A DNA stretch of 64,000 bases from NCBI GenBank assembly GCA_020744425.1, contig JAGMUV010000004.1, positions 2,170,001 through 2,234,000 on the forward strand. Direction: 5' to 3'. Positions 1-11,634 of the stretch are shown piece after piece. The translations under genes were made by a program, and so were the position numbers. The DNA is from Dactylonectria macrodidyma. Its lineage: Eukaryota; Ascomycota; Sordariomycetes; Hypocreales; Nectriaceae. Under the pieces are notes generated by a model. It searched no databases, was not told the origin of the DNA, and saw nothing but the letters and a program-made list of their open reading frames with translations. The stretch's first letter is position 1; each line of letters opens with the position of its first letter.

Positions 1-501
1 GCACCGTGGAAGCCCCTGCCCAGCAACGTCGAGGCCGCTCTCACGCGAGCCAGCGTCGTCGTCGACAAGGGCGTGCATATCCCCGACGAGCACGTCGACG
101 CAGCCGGCCGAGAAGCAGCTCTGAGCCGCATCCAGCTCTACCGGACCACCGTCTGTGGGCTGCGGATGTGCTTCCTCGAGGACTCCAAGGAGATGATCCG
201 GGGCCTGTGCATCGCCTTCCCCGCCCTCGCCGGGCCGGGCTTCGCGGACGAGCTGAAGAGCGCGGACCCCATCGCCCTGTTCCTCATGATGCACTGGGGC
301 GTGCTGCTGCACCACCTGGGCAAGACGATCTGGTGGGCCAAGACGATTGGGAGGAGGATGGTGGCGGAGATTTCCGAGACGCTGCTCAGTGCGCAGATTG
401 GGCCGCCGCTTGAGGGGGTGCAGGAGTTGCACGAGGGGATCGCCTGGGCAAGGGAGGAGACTGGGTTTCCCTCATTGATTGAGGCCCCAGATGTGGACTA
501 A
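1..501 (+). CDS. C-terminal part of a fungal transcription-factor-like protein (5' end outside window)
   Basis: Frame 1 is open from the first base to the TAA at 499-501, so the gene enters the window from the left and only its last 166 residues are visible. The tail has the pattern seen at the end of many fungal Zn2Cys6 regulators of the sterol-uptake (Upc2-like) type: a helical block with GLCIAFPALAGPGF, then a Trp-rich helix (MHWGVLLHHLGKTIWWAKTI) and a closing amphipathic helix. The DNA-binding end lies outside the window, so the family is inferred from the tail only. The gene converges on the peptidase gene, with about 150 bases between the stops. Confidence 0.6.
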   Translation, partial: APWKPLPSNVEAALTRASVVVDKGVHIPDEHVDAAGREAALSRIQLYRTTVCGLRMCFLEDSKEMIRGLCIAFPALAGPGFADELKSADPIALFLMMHWGVLLHHLGKTIWWAKTIGRRMVAEISETLLSAQIGPPLEGVQELHEGIAWAREETGFPSLIEAPDVD

Positions 502-654
502 TAAACAGTCATGAATGTATACAAGACGAAAATACCCCTCTCACTTGTACAGTTTGAGCATCTCGCCTCTTGTATATTACAGTCTAATCATCTAATGTAA
601 AAAATAGGTCTTCCATCTATCTTACATCCGAGATCTTCTTCTCACTCGGTCATA

Positions 655-2543
655 TTATTCATCTTCAGCAGCCAGTTGCTTCAGGACATCTTCCCATCCA
701 TCGGAGCCCGAAAAAAGAGGAGTTTCAACACTGCATACTGTGTCCTTGTCGGGGAGCTTGCCATCGACAAAATACGCCGACACGATCTTTGCCGTGCACA
801 GCGATGCCTGAGTGAGCGAGTCGTGCTACATCGTCAAACAGTTAACAAATACACTCGGCGTCACTACATTTTAAGGGAGTAACTTACACCGTACGAGTCT
901 TGTTGCAGCAAGACACTGCCCTTGAAGGTCTCGGAAACGTTGCGCGCCGAGGCGAGCGGCGTCACGGGGTCGTAGGCGTTGCCAATGATCAGCATCGGGT
1001 TCTTGGTCTCGACGTCAAAGTCGCCGGCGTACCGCTCCTTGGCAGGGAGCTTCCACTTCGCGCACCTCATGACGACGCCGTCGGCCGTGTCGCCCGCGAT
1101 GCGGCTGGCCTCGTGCCTCGCCTCGATGGTGGACAGCACGTCGGCGTCGGCGTCCACCCACGCGTCGCCGCACTTGATGCCGAATTGAGCTTCGGCGTCC
1201 AGCGCAGCGCCTGAGGCCGTCATGTCGGCCACGATGGTCGCGAGAGCCTCCAGGTCGCGGGTCAGCAGGGCATTAAGAATAGTAGCGGTGTATGACCAGA
1301 TTTGAGGCAAGTACAGCTGACGGTGGATAATCGGCTTGACGCTGCTGTATTCCAGGACGTAGCCTCCAGTGGGATCCGGGATGACAATGGGGTTGTATTT
1401 CAGGTCGTCGAAGAATGCGTACACGCTGGCCTCAAGTTCGGATGCGGTGATGTTTCCTGTCGCCAGCACGCACTGGTCGGGGTTGGCGATGCAGGCCTCG
1501 CAGAAACTGGAGAAGGCCTTGTCGGTATCGGTGTACAATTCCACCTCGCTGATATCTCTGTTAGCAGGTTGCACAGTCTCATGGCGGGTTTTGCAAGGGC
1601 CGCGCAGAACATACGTATTAGAATAATACTCGAATATGTTCACGACTCCGTCGAGAATGACCTTGTCCATTCTCTCCGGGAACAAAGCTGCCGCAGTCGC
1701 TCCCAAGACGGTACCGTAGGAAACACCTGCCAGGGTTAGCTCATATAGTTCAGCAATGAAAGGCATGTTTATGAGCCTTACCCCAATATCGCAGCATCCC
1801 ATCTTCCTCCAACGCATCGACGATTTGCATCATATCCCTCGCCACAAACGCAGTGCCGATGAGTTGCCCAGTCTTGTTTTGGGCGTGATAGCAGGTCTGG
1901 GAGAAGATTTGAGCTTCGGCCGAGATTTTTCCCAATGCGACGTCGGATGAGTTGCCAGAAAGAAATGGGTTAACAAGGGCAGCCAGGGCTCTCTCTTCGG
2001 CGGTGGCGTAGCAGGAAAATGGCAGAGTGTCACCGGTGCCTCTGGTATAGCGTGAGTAAATTCTCTACTTATTCTTCCAGGTTTGATCAACATACCGTGG
2101 GACAAATGTCACCAGATCGTGATAACCGCCAGTAGCGCTGTTAGTGGTCAGCGAATTAGTTCGTCAAGGTAGTGAAGCCATCTCGGCACCGCATTGTTCC
2201 CTTACCCCAATAGCAACTTAGCATAGTACGCAAAGTCCCCCTTTCCAGACGTGCCCGGGCCGCCAAAGTTGAACATGATGCTTCCCTTTGACGGGCCGTT
2301 GACGGCATCCACTTTGAGGAGCTCAAGTGTGAGCGTTTCGTCGGACGTCTCGTTTGTGTAATCGAGCGGCACGACGAGACTACCGCATGAGATTGGAGCG
2401 GTCTCGTTCAATCCGAGATCGCAGGACTTCCAAGTGATTCCGTGGCTGGTGTTGCTTCGCGGAACGCACATGGCGGCCCCCAAGGGAGTAGCAATAGCCA
2501 CGGAGAGGAGTTGGGACAAGCGAAGCGATGAAAAGATAGCCAT
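655..2543 (-). CDS. Secreted alpha/beta-hydrolase peptidase, S33 / TAP-like (tripeptidyl aminopeptidase type)
   Basis: Five exons on the minus strand (2543-2206, 2137-2096, 2041-1782, 1726-888, 825-655) join in phase to 549 residues. The start ATG at 2543 opens a hydrophobic signal peptide (SLRLSQLLSVAIATPLGA). Upstream in-frame ATGs to 2675 would bury it, so I rejected them. The N-terminal part has a conserved FVPRGTGDTLPFSCY block. The nucleophile elbow GVSYGTVLG places the catalytic Ser at 216 and is completed only by splicing exon 3 to exon 4. The charge-relay Asp is in NAYDPVTP (about 466). The His (494) is the first codon of exon 5, in YGHDSLTQ of the TAP-like C-terminal domain. All catalytic residues are present. 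Likely an extracellular exopeptidase releasing short peptides; substrate not known. Confidence 0.88.
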
Positions 2544-4352
2544 GATGAAATTGGACATATGAGTGACGAACTTTGGATCAAGCAGCAATGATAAGATGAT
2601 GGTGGATATATATACTTGCATCGCATCTACAATCCGACCTGTTTGAACATGTTGAGGCGATGCAACGCAACGCAACGAAGGATCATCGCAATCAAAGGCA
2701 GTACGACATCACAGATCATCTGCTCTCAGCCCTGCACTCGGAAACTCCGTATAAGAGCTGCCTCGCTACGTCTGCTACATCTAGGGAAATGCTGCGCGGC
2801 CAAGCGCTGTTCGAGGCGCAGTGCAGCTACAGTGATTGTCCAGGGCAGCCATCGGGCAACTAGCGCATCGCAGCTCTGGACTTGACTGCTTTAGGCAACA
2901 CGCTGCGCTGTCTTCGATGATGACAGGTCTCCTACAGCCAATCCTGGGTGCTGTTGGTTTCCGACGTGGCCACTGCCATGTCCCCATGTCCAGCAGCCCT
3001 GTGCCATGCTGCTGTCAGGGTATCCGGCCAAGCTCCCACTTGTCTGAATCGGGCGTCATGGAGCGCTGTGAGATCGCTAGGCATTCATTCCTCGAGTTGC
3101 ACCACAAATTAATGGTCATGTACAAAGCCTCGAAGACTTTGAGGCAGATATGCGCCTACCTTACCTGTTGTTGGTTCTATTCTATGCTGTGTGGTAATTC
3201 ACCTGTGGCAATTACTACAAAATGTGCGAATGCATCCATCTCTTTCTTGCCTTGACGCCTGGGCCCAATTTGACTCCAGCCAACTTACGTGTTTCTCAAC
3301 CCCGGTTGTTCCATTGCGTAATTTGCTTAGGTCCTCCTCCACTCGTATCGTGGGCTTTTTCCAGTTAAGAGCCTACGTAGTCGATTTCTTTTCACGTGGT
3401 CGGCATGTCGACATGGAGCTGTGAATTTTTCTGCACTGATGTTGATGTTGCTCACGGACCGTCGCGTGGGCAGCGGCTATGGAAACGTCGCTATAATTTA
3501 ACACATCAGATTGGATTCATGTGCGAACAAACATGCCATTAGATTGCTTGTAATATGAGTATTTCACTCTTTAAATCCCTGCTCAGGCTGTAACTAAGAA
3601 AGACAAATATTGTTGTGCTACAGGGTAAGGCTCAAGGCGACCGACATCACAATGCGTGACCACGTAGTCTCTGATTCGGAAACTGGAAATAGAGCGACAC
3701 ATACGGAGGTAAATTGTTGCTATAATGATAGAATATAGGTTTCAAGCGCTACCGCCCATAATCCTTATAGAAAAGACCATGGCTCTCAAATGTAGCCAAA
3801 AAGTGGGTCAGTAATTTGAAGCATTTGGGCGGTGTGCCGTTGTGTCTCAGACCTGCATTTAGCCGGTCAATGAGAGAAAAGATGGCCCCACTAATATTGC
3901 CAACGCTGCAGGTCTGTTGCAAGACATAATAAACCTTTAAACCTTGAGCCGGGCCATCATTTCTAGTCCCATCTGTTCACACACATAGACCCTTGGTGGA
4001 TACCTGGACAGCTCTACTTCGTACCTTAAATCATGTTGCCGACAGGAAGCTCGGTCTCCCCGCATTTGGCCGCTTGTGGCCGACGGCGGTTGTTGGGGAA
4101 AGTGGAGAAGTTGCGGGGATTCTAGACCACAGGATGTTGATCAGCTGACCCAACTAGAATTGCAACCCCCGTATTCTTCATCCCCGATGCGTCCAGATTG
4201 CAGCCGGAAAAACCACTCCGCTCACAACAACCAGCCTGGACGTCCCTGAGACGAAGCCATCGGAGTCAGCAGAAGTGGTAACGGCCATAGGCATCTGGAG
4301 GACTGCAGCGTTCTGGGCCGCTTCATCCGCGAGGTCACCTTCTCACACCACG
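2544..4352. other. Intergenic region between divergent genes (1.8 kb)
   Basis: Shared upstream region of the leftward S33 peptidase gene and the rightward C2H2 transcription-factor gene. Only short, unconserved open frames are seen on either strand. Apart from the TATA element near 2610 I see no RNA gene or clear repeat. Confidence 0.5.
2607..2614 (-). promoter_or_regulatory. Candidate TATA box of the S33 peptidase gene
   Basis: TATATATA about 65 bases upstream of the ATG at 2543, reading on the minus strand. Position and sequence fit a fungal core promoter element. It is also inside an overlapping ATG-started reading frame, which argues that the more upstream ATGs are not used. Confidence 0.4.
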
Positions 4353-7300
4353 ATGGCCTCATCGCCCCCGCGTCATAAACGCCGCAAGGCTTCATGCAAG
4401 GAGTTCCAGTGCACCCATGAGGGCTGTGGGAGAACATATTCTCGCGCTGAACATCTCCAAAGGCATCAGTTAAACCGTAGGTTTGCTTTATTGTCATGGT
4501 AGCAACCATGCTGACGCGTTGCAGACTCGCCCAAGGAGATTTACTATTGCGACTACCCAGGGTGCTCATTCTCCTTTGTAAGAAAGGATCTCTACGCACG
4601 CCATAAACTGAGACACGAACGGCAAATTCAGCAATATGGGAACGGCCGTTTATCTCAACGGCCTAGTACGTCTCAGCGGGAGTTCTCTAAAATGCCTAGG
4701 CACCGATACTCTTTCAGCGAAGATGGATCCGCTTGGAGCGACACTCAGGACGAAGCCAGGGAGACACCTGTTAAAGAGAGAGACCCCAACAAGAACAGCC
4801 TCTCATTAGTTGATGGCAATGGTGAAAATGATGACTTGGGCCTGCAGTCGGAGGCAGTCGGAGGCTCAGGGCAGCATGAAAATGGCAACGACATGACTGA
4901 AACCCTCGGCCCCTTTGGCGAACAAAGACATTATCGAAGCCGGGAGTCATCAATATCGCCAGCAAAACAACCCATGTCAAGTGCGGCGTTTCGAATGGAT
5001 CAGATGCAAGGCACCGACATGGCCATGGCGATTGCGAGCCCTGGACTGACGACCAGACCGGAGCGCGCTAGGAACCAATCCTTTGTGCTGCAGGGCGGAC
5101 TGCCCGTCACCAGCGGCGAGCAACTTCTCGAAGACCAACCGTTTGGCGTTTCGCCTTCCAGTACAGATGAATTTACCTCTTGGCTTTTCAACGGACAAGG
5201 AGGCATCGGTTCAGGAGGATATTCATTTGTTCCTGGGAGCTCTTTGGGAGGAATGGGAGGATATTCCAACAACTTTGGCCAACTTTGTCCCGAATACTCC
5301 ACTCAGCCGAGCATGATGGGTGGTGGTGGCTCCTTTATGGAACCGATGAACCTCTGGTTCCAGTCAGAGACGATGCCAATGGCCACCACAATGGCAGATG
5401 TCGCGCAGCTGGGAAAGTCAGGCTTGTCAGAGCATAAACGCCAGTCCTTGATTCAGTACATGATCCAGCGTTTCAACGAAATCGGCTCCCAAGGAACCAA
5501 GTCGGCCACGGATATCAAAAACGAGATCTTTGGAAGCGACAGCGAAGCCGATACTCACGTGTTGAGTTTACTCAATGTGCAAAAGTATATCGACTCGTAC
5601 TGGGACAATTTTCACGATCAACTACCGATTCTCCACAAGCCGACATTCGTACCAGAGACGGCACACGACTTTCTCCTGCTCGCTGTACTGATAATGGGAG
5701 CATCGATGCTCGAAAAGAAAATTGGACCTTCAGACATGACGGACAAAATTTCAAAATTCACCACCTTTGTATCTTGGAACCTCAGGTGGCAGGTCTTCAT
5801 GCACGCCGATTCACATCCACCAGCCAAATTATGGGTTATCCAAACACTACTCATCCTTGAGGTGTACGAGAAGTTGAACGCAACTCGTGTTCTCCACGAA
5901 CGCGCACACATCTACTTCCCCACGACGCTGTCTCTCATGCGCCGAGGAAGTGCTTTAACAGGAAAGCAGTCTTCATACGCGTCACGAGTTCCAAGCCCCC
6001 TTCTCAGCCCAAAACTGGGCCAAAGTATAAGACACATACCTAGCTCAAGTCGGCCGCAGTTTGATCCATCCTCGCCCGAGAAATGGTGGGATCATTGGAT
6101 CGCTCAAGAGGCCACACGCCGGGCGGCAATCGCTGCGTTCATCATCGATGCTACCCATGCTGCGCTGTTTGGACATACGCCCACACTTGTCATCCACGAA
6201 ATCAAGCTTCCCCTCCCTTGTGACAACACCCTGTGGTCGTCAGACTCGCCCTCCGAGATTGGCTGTGTCGAATCTAGCCTTTATGCGAATGGTGTCACTC
6301 CTATATCATTCCTCGACGGGCTGCAAAGGACGCTCAACGGTCAAAAAGTGCGAACCAGCCCTTTTGGACGAATCGCCTTGCTGGCTGCACTATTATCAGT
6401 AACCTGGCAGATGCATCAGCGAGACCTCGATAGATCCACGCTCGGCCAGGACACCATACCCGGAGTTCAGGAGAGATGGCGGCCGAAGCTACTGAGAGCA
6501 TTTGACTGGTGGAAGAAAGACTACGATGATGGCATTGCCCATGTCCGACATGCTGCGTTCGACTGGCAGAGGTTAGGACTGAGTAGCAGGGGTGGTAGCG
6601 ATGATGGAGATGCCTTCCAAACCCTTGGGACTGTGCTCTATCACCTCGGACACATCACTGTTTACATCAGTATGCCCGAGCTCTGCATCTTCGCCGGTGT
6701 TCCCCAAATCCTAGGTCGCACTGTCTCTTCATTGGATTGGAGGCGCACCGAAGCAAAGATTAAGGAATGGGTAGCGTCCCCTGGTGCGATCGGTGGTGTT
6801 TACCATGCCCTCCAGCTTATCAAGCTCATTCTCTTGCAAGAGGATCCAAGACGAAACGGAGGCGATTCGAGTGGAATGTCGGCAAACTTCAACCCGCCAC
6901 CGTACCCCACATACGATGCCGGCAATGACAATCTCCTGAACAGAGCCTGGGCTTTGTACTACGCCTCATTAGTGCTCTGGGCATATGGCTTCGTGCAGGA
7001 TGGGGACCTGGACCCATTCCCCGAGAACCTACAGTACCCCTCTGTCAACTTCCCTGCCGCGCACCTCACTGCGGAACCAAGCATTCGGTCGTCTTCAACG
7101 TCATTGGTCCAGGGCACGACACCAGCAAATAACGCCGACGTTCCTCAGCCGCCCTCCCTTGAAGGCACTTCTTTATCAATGGCATCTGATTTTGAGAGTG
7201 TGAGGCGCGATCGTCACGAAGATCTCAAAACATATCTCCAAATCATGATTCCGCCAACAATCAACTCGATCAAGGCGTTTCACTTGCATCAAAACCAAGC

Positions 7301-7454
7301 AGGAGTAGTTGGAAACCGTAACAAGATCATTGGCCTTCTAAGTGTTGTTGACGAAGCTCTGTCGACTACACGATGGGAGCTTTTGTCCGAGGCAAGGCAT
7401 AGACTGAAAATGGCGGCATCGATGATGAAGCACTCTGGAGAATCCAGGATGTGA
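4353..7454 (+). CDS. C2H2 zinc-finger transcription factor with fungal regulatory domain
   Basis: Two exons (4353-4476 and 4525-7454; 48-nt intron) encode 1017 residues. Residues about 15-70 hold two C2H2 fingers: the first reads C-THEG-C with H-x3-H completed across the splice (HQLNH), the second reads C-DYPG-C then H-x4-H (ARHKLRH). A basic RHKRRK patch precedes them. After a long Ser/Gly/Gln-rich linker comes a helical fungal transcription-factor regulatory domain, with YIDSYWDNFHDQLPILHKPT as the signature and the rest of the domain to about residue 800. This pairing of C2H2 fingers with the domain normally found behind Zn2Cys6 clusters is a known fungal architecture. ATG 4353 sits in a good context (CACGATGG); an in-frame ATG lies at 4275. 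Target genes unknown; the protein should act in the nucleus. Confidence 0.85.
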
Positions 7455-8192
7455 AGCGATGTACAGGACGAGATTTGGCACTAAAGCCGCCTCACTTCCA
7501 AGCGGTCTGAGATGCTAAAAGGCGTAACGGAGTGGGTTTGCCAAGACCTTTTAATAATGTAGGATAGTAGATCATAGCGACAATGCATGTTTCTTTCATC
7601 TTTTTGGAAGCATATCAATCAAATTGTTACTAAGCTTCACACTACGAACTGCAGAGTGTGGTACTCAAAGTCTATGCAGCGGGAGACTATGGAGCCGAGG
7701 TGTTTAAAGAAAAGAAGAGGCTCGAAGAGTGAAACTCAGCAGAGTTGAACACGATGTAAAGCTCAAAACAAGTTCTGAAATAAATAGTTGGTGAATGAAG
7801 TTCTGATAACCAAAGAGCGCTCTCCCTAAACCATCTCACATGCAAATTCGTCTCTGCCGCTGTGGTGTGGTGGCTGTGGGCTCCGAGTTCGGACATCAGT
7901 CCGAAGCCTGCCGGTGCTGGATTCCGAGATCGGGAGGTCAGCCGCGGCCCGAGCCAGCCAAAGTCGCCGAAACCCCACCCAAAAGGCCTCAACTCTAGCA
8001 GCGCACGTGATCGGCTACAAGGCGGTCTGGAGCCCGGAGGGTTTTACCGAACGCCCGTCTGACTCTGTGATCTCGGAACCCCTCCCGATAACTCTTCCCT
8101 CAAGAGCACCCTGGCAAAGTTCTTCTTTCGAATGTCGGAGAGAGATTGCAGACCCAGACAACGAGTTCCAGATATCAATTGCCTCCGAAACT
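7455..8192. other. Intergenic region between two transcription-factor genes
   Basis: 3' region of the C2H2 gene and 5' region of the Zn2Cys6 gene, 738 bases. Short open frames only, with no RNA gene or repeat seen. Confidence 0.5.
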
Positions 8193-11029
8193 ATGGCTCC
8201 CGGACTGGACCGAGTGCGATTGCCAAATGCGACGGCCGGGAGGAAGGATGTGCGCAAGGCGTCCTCGGCGTGAGTGGATCCCTTTTTGCACAAATCATTG
8301 TCCCGGGCTCCCAGCCTCTAAGACTTCTGAGCTGGGGGCCCGCAAGATCAATATCTCTGTGGGCTCTTCAACGGTTGCTAACATTGGGTAGTTGTTTGAC
8401 ATGCCGCAAAAAGAAGGTCAGATGTTCTGGAACTAGCCCATGCCAGTACTGCGTCAAGCGCGGCCTGGACTGTATTATTCGTGGGCAATGCCCGAAGAGA
8501 GTGTTCCTGGCCAGGTGAGTTCATTCATTCTATCTCATGTAAGTATTTTTGTAAGCTTACTAAACTTTATAGTCGGGTTGAGGAACTTGAGAGCCGTTTA
8601 GCCCAATATGAAAATGTGGACAAGACCTCAGCACTCAAGACTCAAGGTATCTACTACCTAACTATTATTACTCGCGTATTGTATCTGTGTATTAACAGCA
8701 AGCAGATGCTTCTCCTCAAGAGAATGCCGCAAGTGTACCTCCTGTCTCACAAGCAGCACCGCCGTCTCAGCCAACCCATCTATCGCCACAAACTGACCCT
8801 GGGCTTGGCAACACACCACCCAGATCACCTCTCTTACCTGGTCCTTCTCCCAGCTTCTCTGCACCCTCGATCCGGAATGCCCCGACTCAGGCATCTCCGT
8901 CTTCAAGTTTGTCTTCTTCGCAACATGGAGCTTTCTAGCTGCTGACTTTGATAGCAATCCCTGTCCCTGCATCCATGAGCTCCAGCCGCAACTTCTCATC
9001 CATGGTACAAGATCTTTTGTCACCACCTCAACGAAATGATAGCAACAGATCTTCCAGGACTCCGCAATCGGGCAGAGAATCGGCCTTCGAACATGCTCCA
9101 ATGCGCATCTCCAGCCAGGATTTCCCCAATTTGCCTTCGCATCAGGAGGCACAGCGGCTTCTCGACAAAGCCATGTTCTACATCGGGCACACGCAGCATC
9201 ATATCGACGCACGAGACTTCTCGGACCGTCTCTGGTTCTTCTACGCCAACCGAGATGACCCGAACCAAGCAGCTTCCCCTTGGTGTCTCGAGATGATGCT
9301 GGTGATTGCAATCGGCACACTTTTTGATGCCAATCCCGAAGGTAACGGGGAATTCTCGGGTGTCGAACTGTTCGAATACGTTCATAAAAATGTTCCAACC
9401 CTGAGCGAGATGCACTCCTACGGAAAGCTTGGTGTGGAGATTTTTGGCTTGTTCGCGATTTATTTACAGAATATGCACAAGAGGGAAGAGGCCTACCTTT
9501 ACGTGAGCTGCCCCTCATCCTTCATGACATCAGTTACTGACTAGAGCAAACAGATCAGCACTGCGTTGCGGCTAGCAATCTCGCACAAGTACCATCAAAT
9601 TTCAGGGACCCGGCATCTGATGAAATCTGAAAAGGTGCACTTGAACCGCCTCTGGTGGACAATTTATATGCAAGAACGGTAAGTTACCATGCTTGACATC
9701 AATTGTCTTTCTTGGCTCACACAATATGTTTCCTACAGGCGTTTGGCAGCTGCTACGGGAAATCCATCCGGTATTAGAGATCAGTCGATTGATGTGGAAC
9801 TGCCAACAAACTCTCCTGGTTTCGCACCAGCAGGCCCCATTTGTATCAACATTAAGATCGCTAGAGTCACTGGCCGAATTTTATCAGGTAAGTGCTTCTG
9901 AAAATCGGGGTCGAGTTTAATCTAATGAAATGTATTTAGTACTCTACGGCCCTGATCTTCATACTGAGGACACCTTTGTTCCGAATGTTCAGGAGATCGT
10001 GAAATCACTCTACGAGATATCGCAGGAGATCCCCTCTGACACAGCCAAGGACTTCCAGGGTATGGGTCCCGACTTGTGCCTGAGAACGACTGGCTCGCTG
10101 CATCTCATGCTTTATCAGGTATTTATCAAGAATAGAAGGGTACGTTGAGAAGATATTAACAGTCTTCCTGTAGGCCACGCTTCTCACCCTTCGACCCATA
10201 ATGCTTCATATGGCAAAACTCGTTCTTCGAGGCGAAGGTCCTACGAGTGGAAGTTTGAATACTTCGCCACTTGAACGATTATCAAGGACTTGCTCAGAAG
10301 CAGCTCGGAGATTACTAAAAGTCGTATGTTCTCTTCGCAGTCGAAATATCCTTGGTATGGCCCATCACTCACGCCTTTTAACTTCCATCTTATTGACCAA
10401 TCTTAGCAATTCATGGCTTCTTCGACTTTGACGCGGTTTGCTCTTCTTCGTTCATCATGATATTGGTTGCCATCCTAGACTCAGTCTGCGATGATGGTCA
10501 GAAGTTTAGCCCATCTCCCGGGCTCCCGGATGCTTTGGAGACCATGCAGTACCTCGCCGACAGCGGAAGCAAACACGCTCTTCAGAGGATCAAGGACCTC
10601 AGAGGGATATGCAAGCTCATGTCTCACAAAATCCAGTCGCTTCAGGCGATGAATAACTCTCCTAACGGCACATTCCAAGGTAACGTCCCCAATGGCACAG
10701 CCGCGACACCAGGAAATCAGCAAAACATGGACACTGGAAACCAATTTGTCAACCTTGAGAATTCTATGCAGGGTCAGCTGCGACCAGATGAGACCCAAAA
10801 TGATGAAATTCAGCTCGAGCCAGATTTATGGGACAATTTTGCGCACATCTGGATTCCCCCAACGGATGGTAGGGGCGAGGCACTGTACCAAGATGTTTCA
10901 ATGGCAGACATCTCACCAGATGAGTACTACAAGTGCTACTTTTCAATGTACAACAACGCCGACTGGAGTCTCACGGGAGAGGAAATGGGAGGTTTTGCCG
11001 AGTTGGGACGGCATATACAAGATGTATGA
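8193..11029 (+). CDS. Zn2Cys6 fungal transcription factor, ten exons
   Basis: Exons 8193-8269, 8392-8514, 8573-8646, 8706-8906, 8955-9502, 9554-9678, 9739-9887, 9940-10118, 10174-10354 and 10407-11029 join to 759 residues with no frame conflict. The zinc cluster begins at the first splice junction and fits C-x2-C-x6-C-x5-C-x2-C-x6-C exactly (CLTCRKKKVRC, then CQYC). It is followed by a short coiled coil (RVEELESRLAQYE), a Ser/Pro/Gln-rich linker and a fungal regulatory domain with the family marker HLNRLWWTIYMQERRLAAATG at its core. The C-terminus is Asn/Gln-rich and ends in acidic and aromatic residues, as in activation regions. The donor at 8907 (GTTTGT) and the acceptor near 8705 are the least certain joins. 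Target genes unknown. Confidence 0.85.
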
Positions 11030-11634
11030 GGGTGGGGTGGATGCTGGAAAATGGCTTCAGGCAATGGCTCTGTAGTATCCTCAACGATACATCACTAAAT
11101 CCAATGGCTTCTTTAGATTCCACATCTGGTTCCTGTTCTAAATAACGAGGATTTGTCGATTCCTCAAGCTATATCCCGTCCTTTGATAACAAGTCTAGCC
11201 AGATATGTGCTGGTTGAGAGAGGATCTAGTGAATTGTGGTGAGTTGAAATATGTGTTGAGGAGCTTCGTTCAAAGCCCGAGGCTTCTCCGCAAATGCTGA
11301 GGTTACACCAGCAATTAAAATATCAATATCATCAGGGTATATAGGAAGTGCTTGCATGGTCGGATCAAATAACACCCGGTGGTATGCAAGACGACGCTGC
11401 CCCGGCCGCTGGTTTGACCGGCACCGCTGGACACCTAAAATACAAGGCAGTAGGAGACTATAAACCCCGCTACCCCACTTGAGCTAGATCTTCATCGACG
11501 ATCTAACTATCTACGATCAAAATCGTCCGGTTAATCACGAGTTCCACTAAATAAGAGCAGTACCGTGCACTTGGTGGGTCTTGTGGAAGACTAAATTTTG
11601 GCCTGCTCGCTCAGCATCAGGGTTGGCATCCAGC
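11030..11634. other. Intergenic region
   Basis: 605 bases between the Zn2Cys6 gene and the large uncharacterised gene. No coding or RNA feature seen. Confidence 0.5.
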
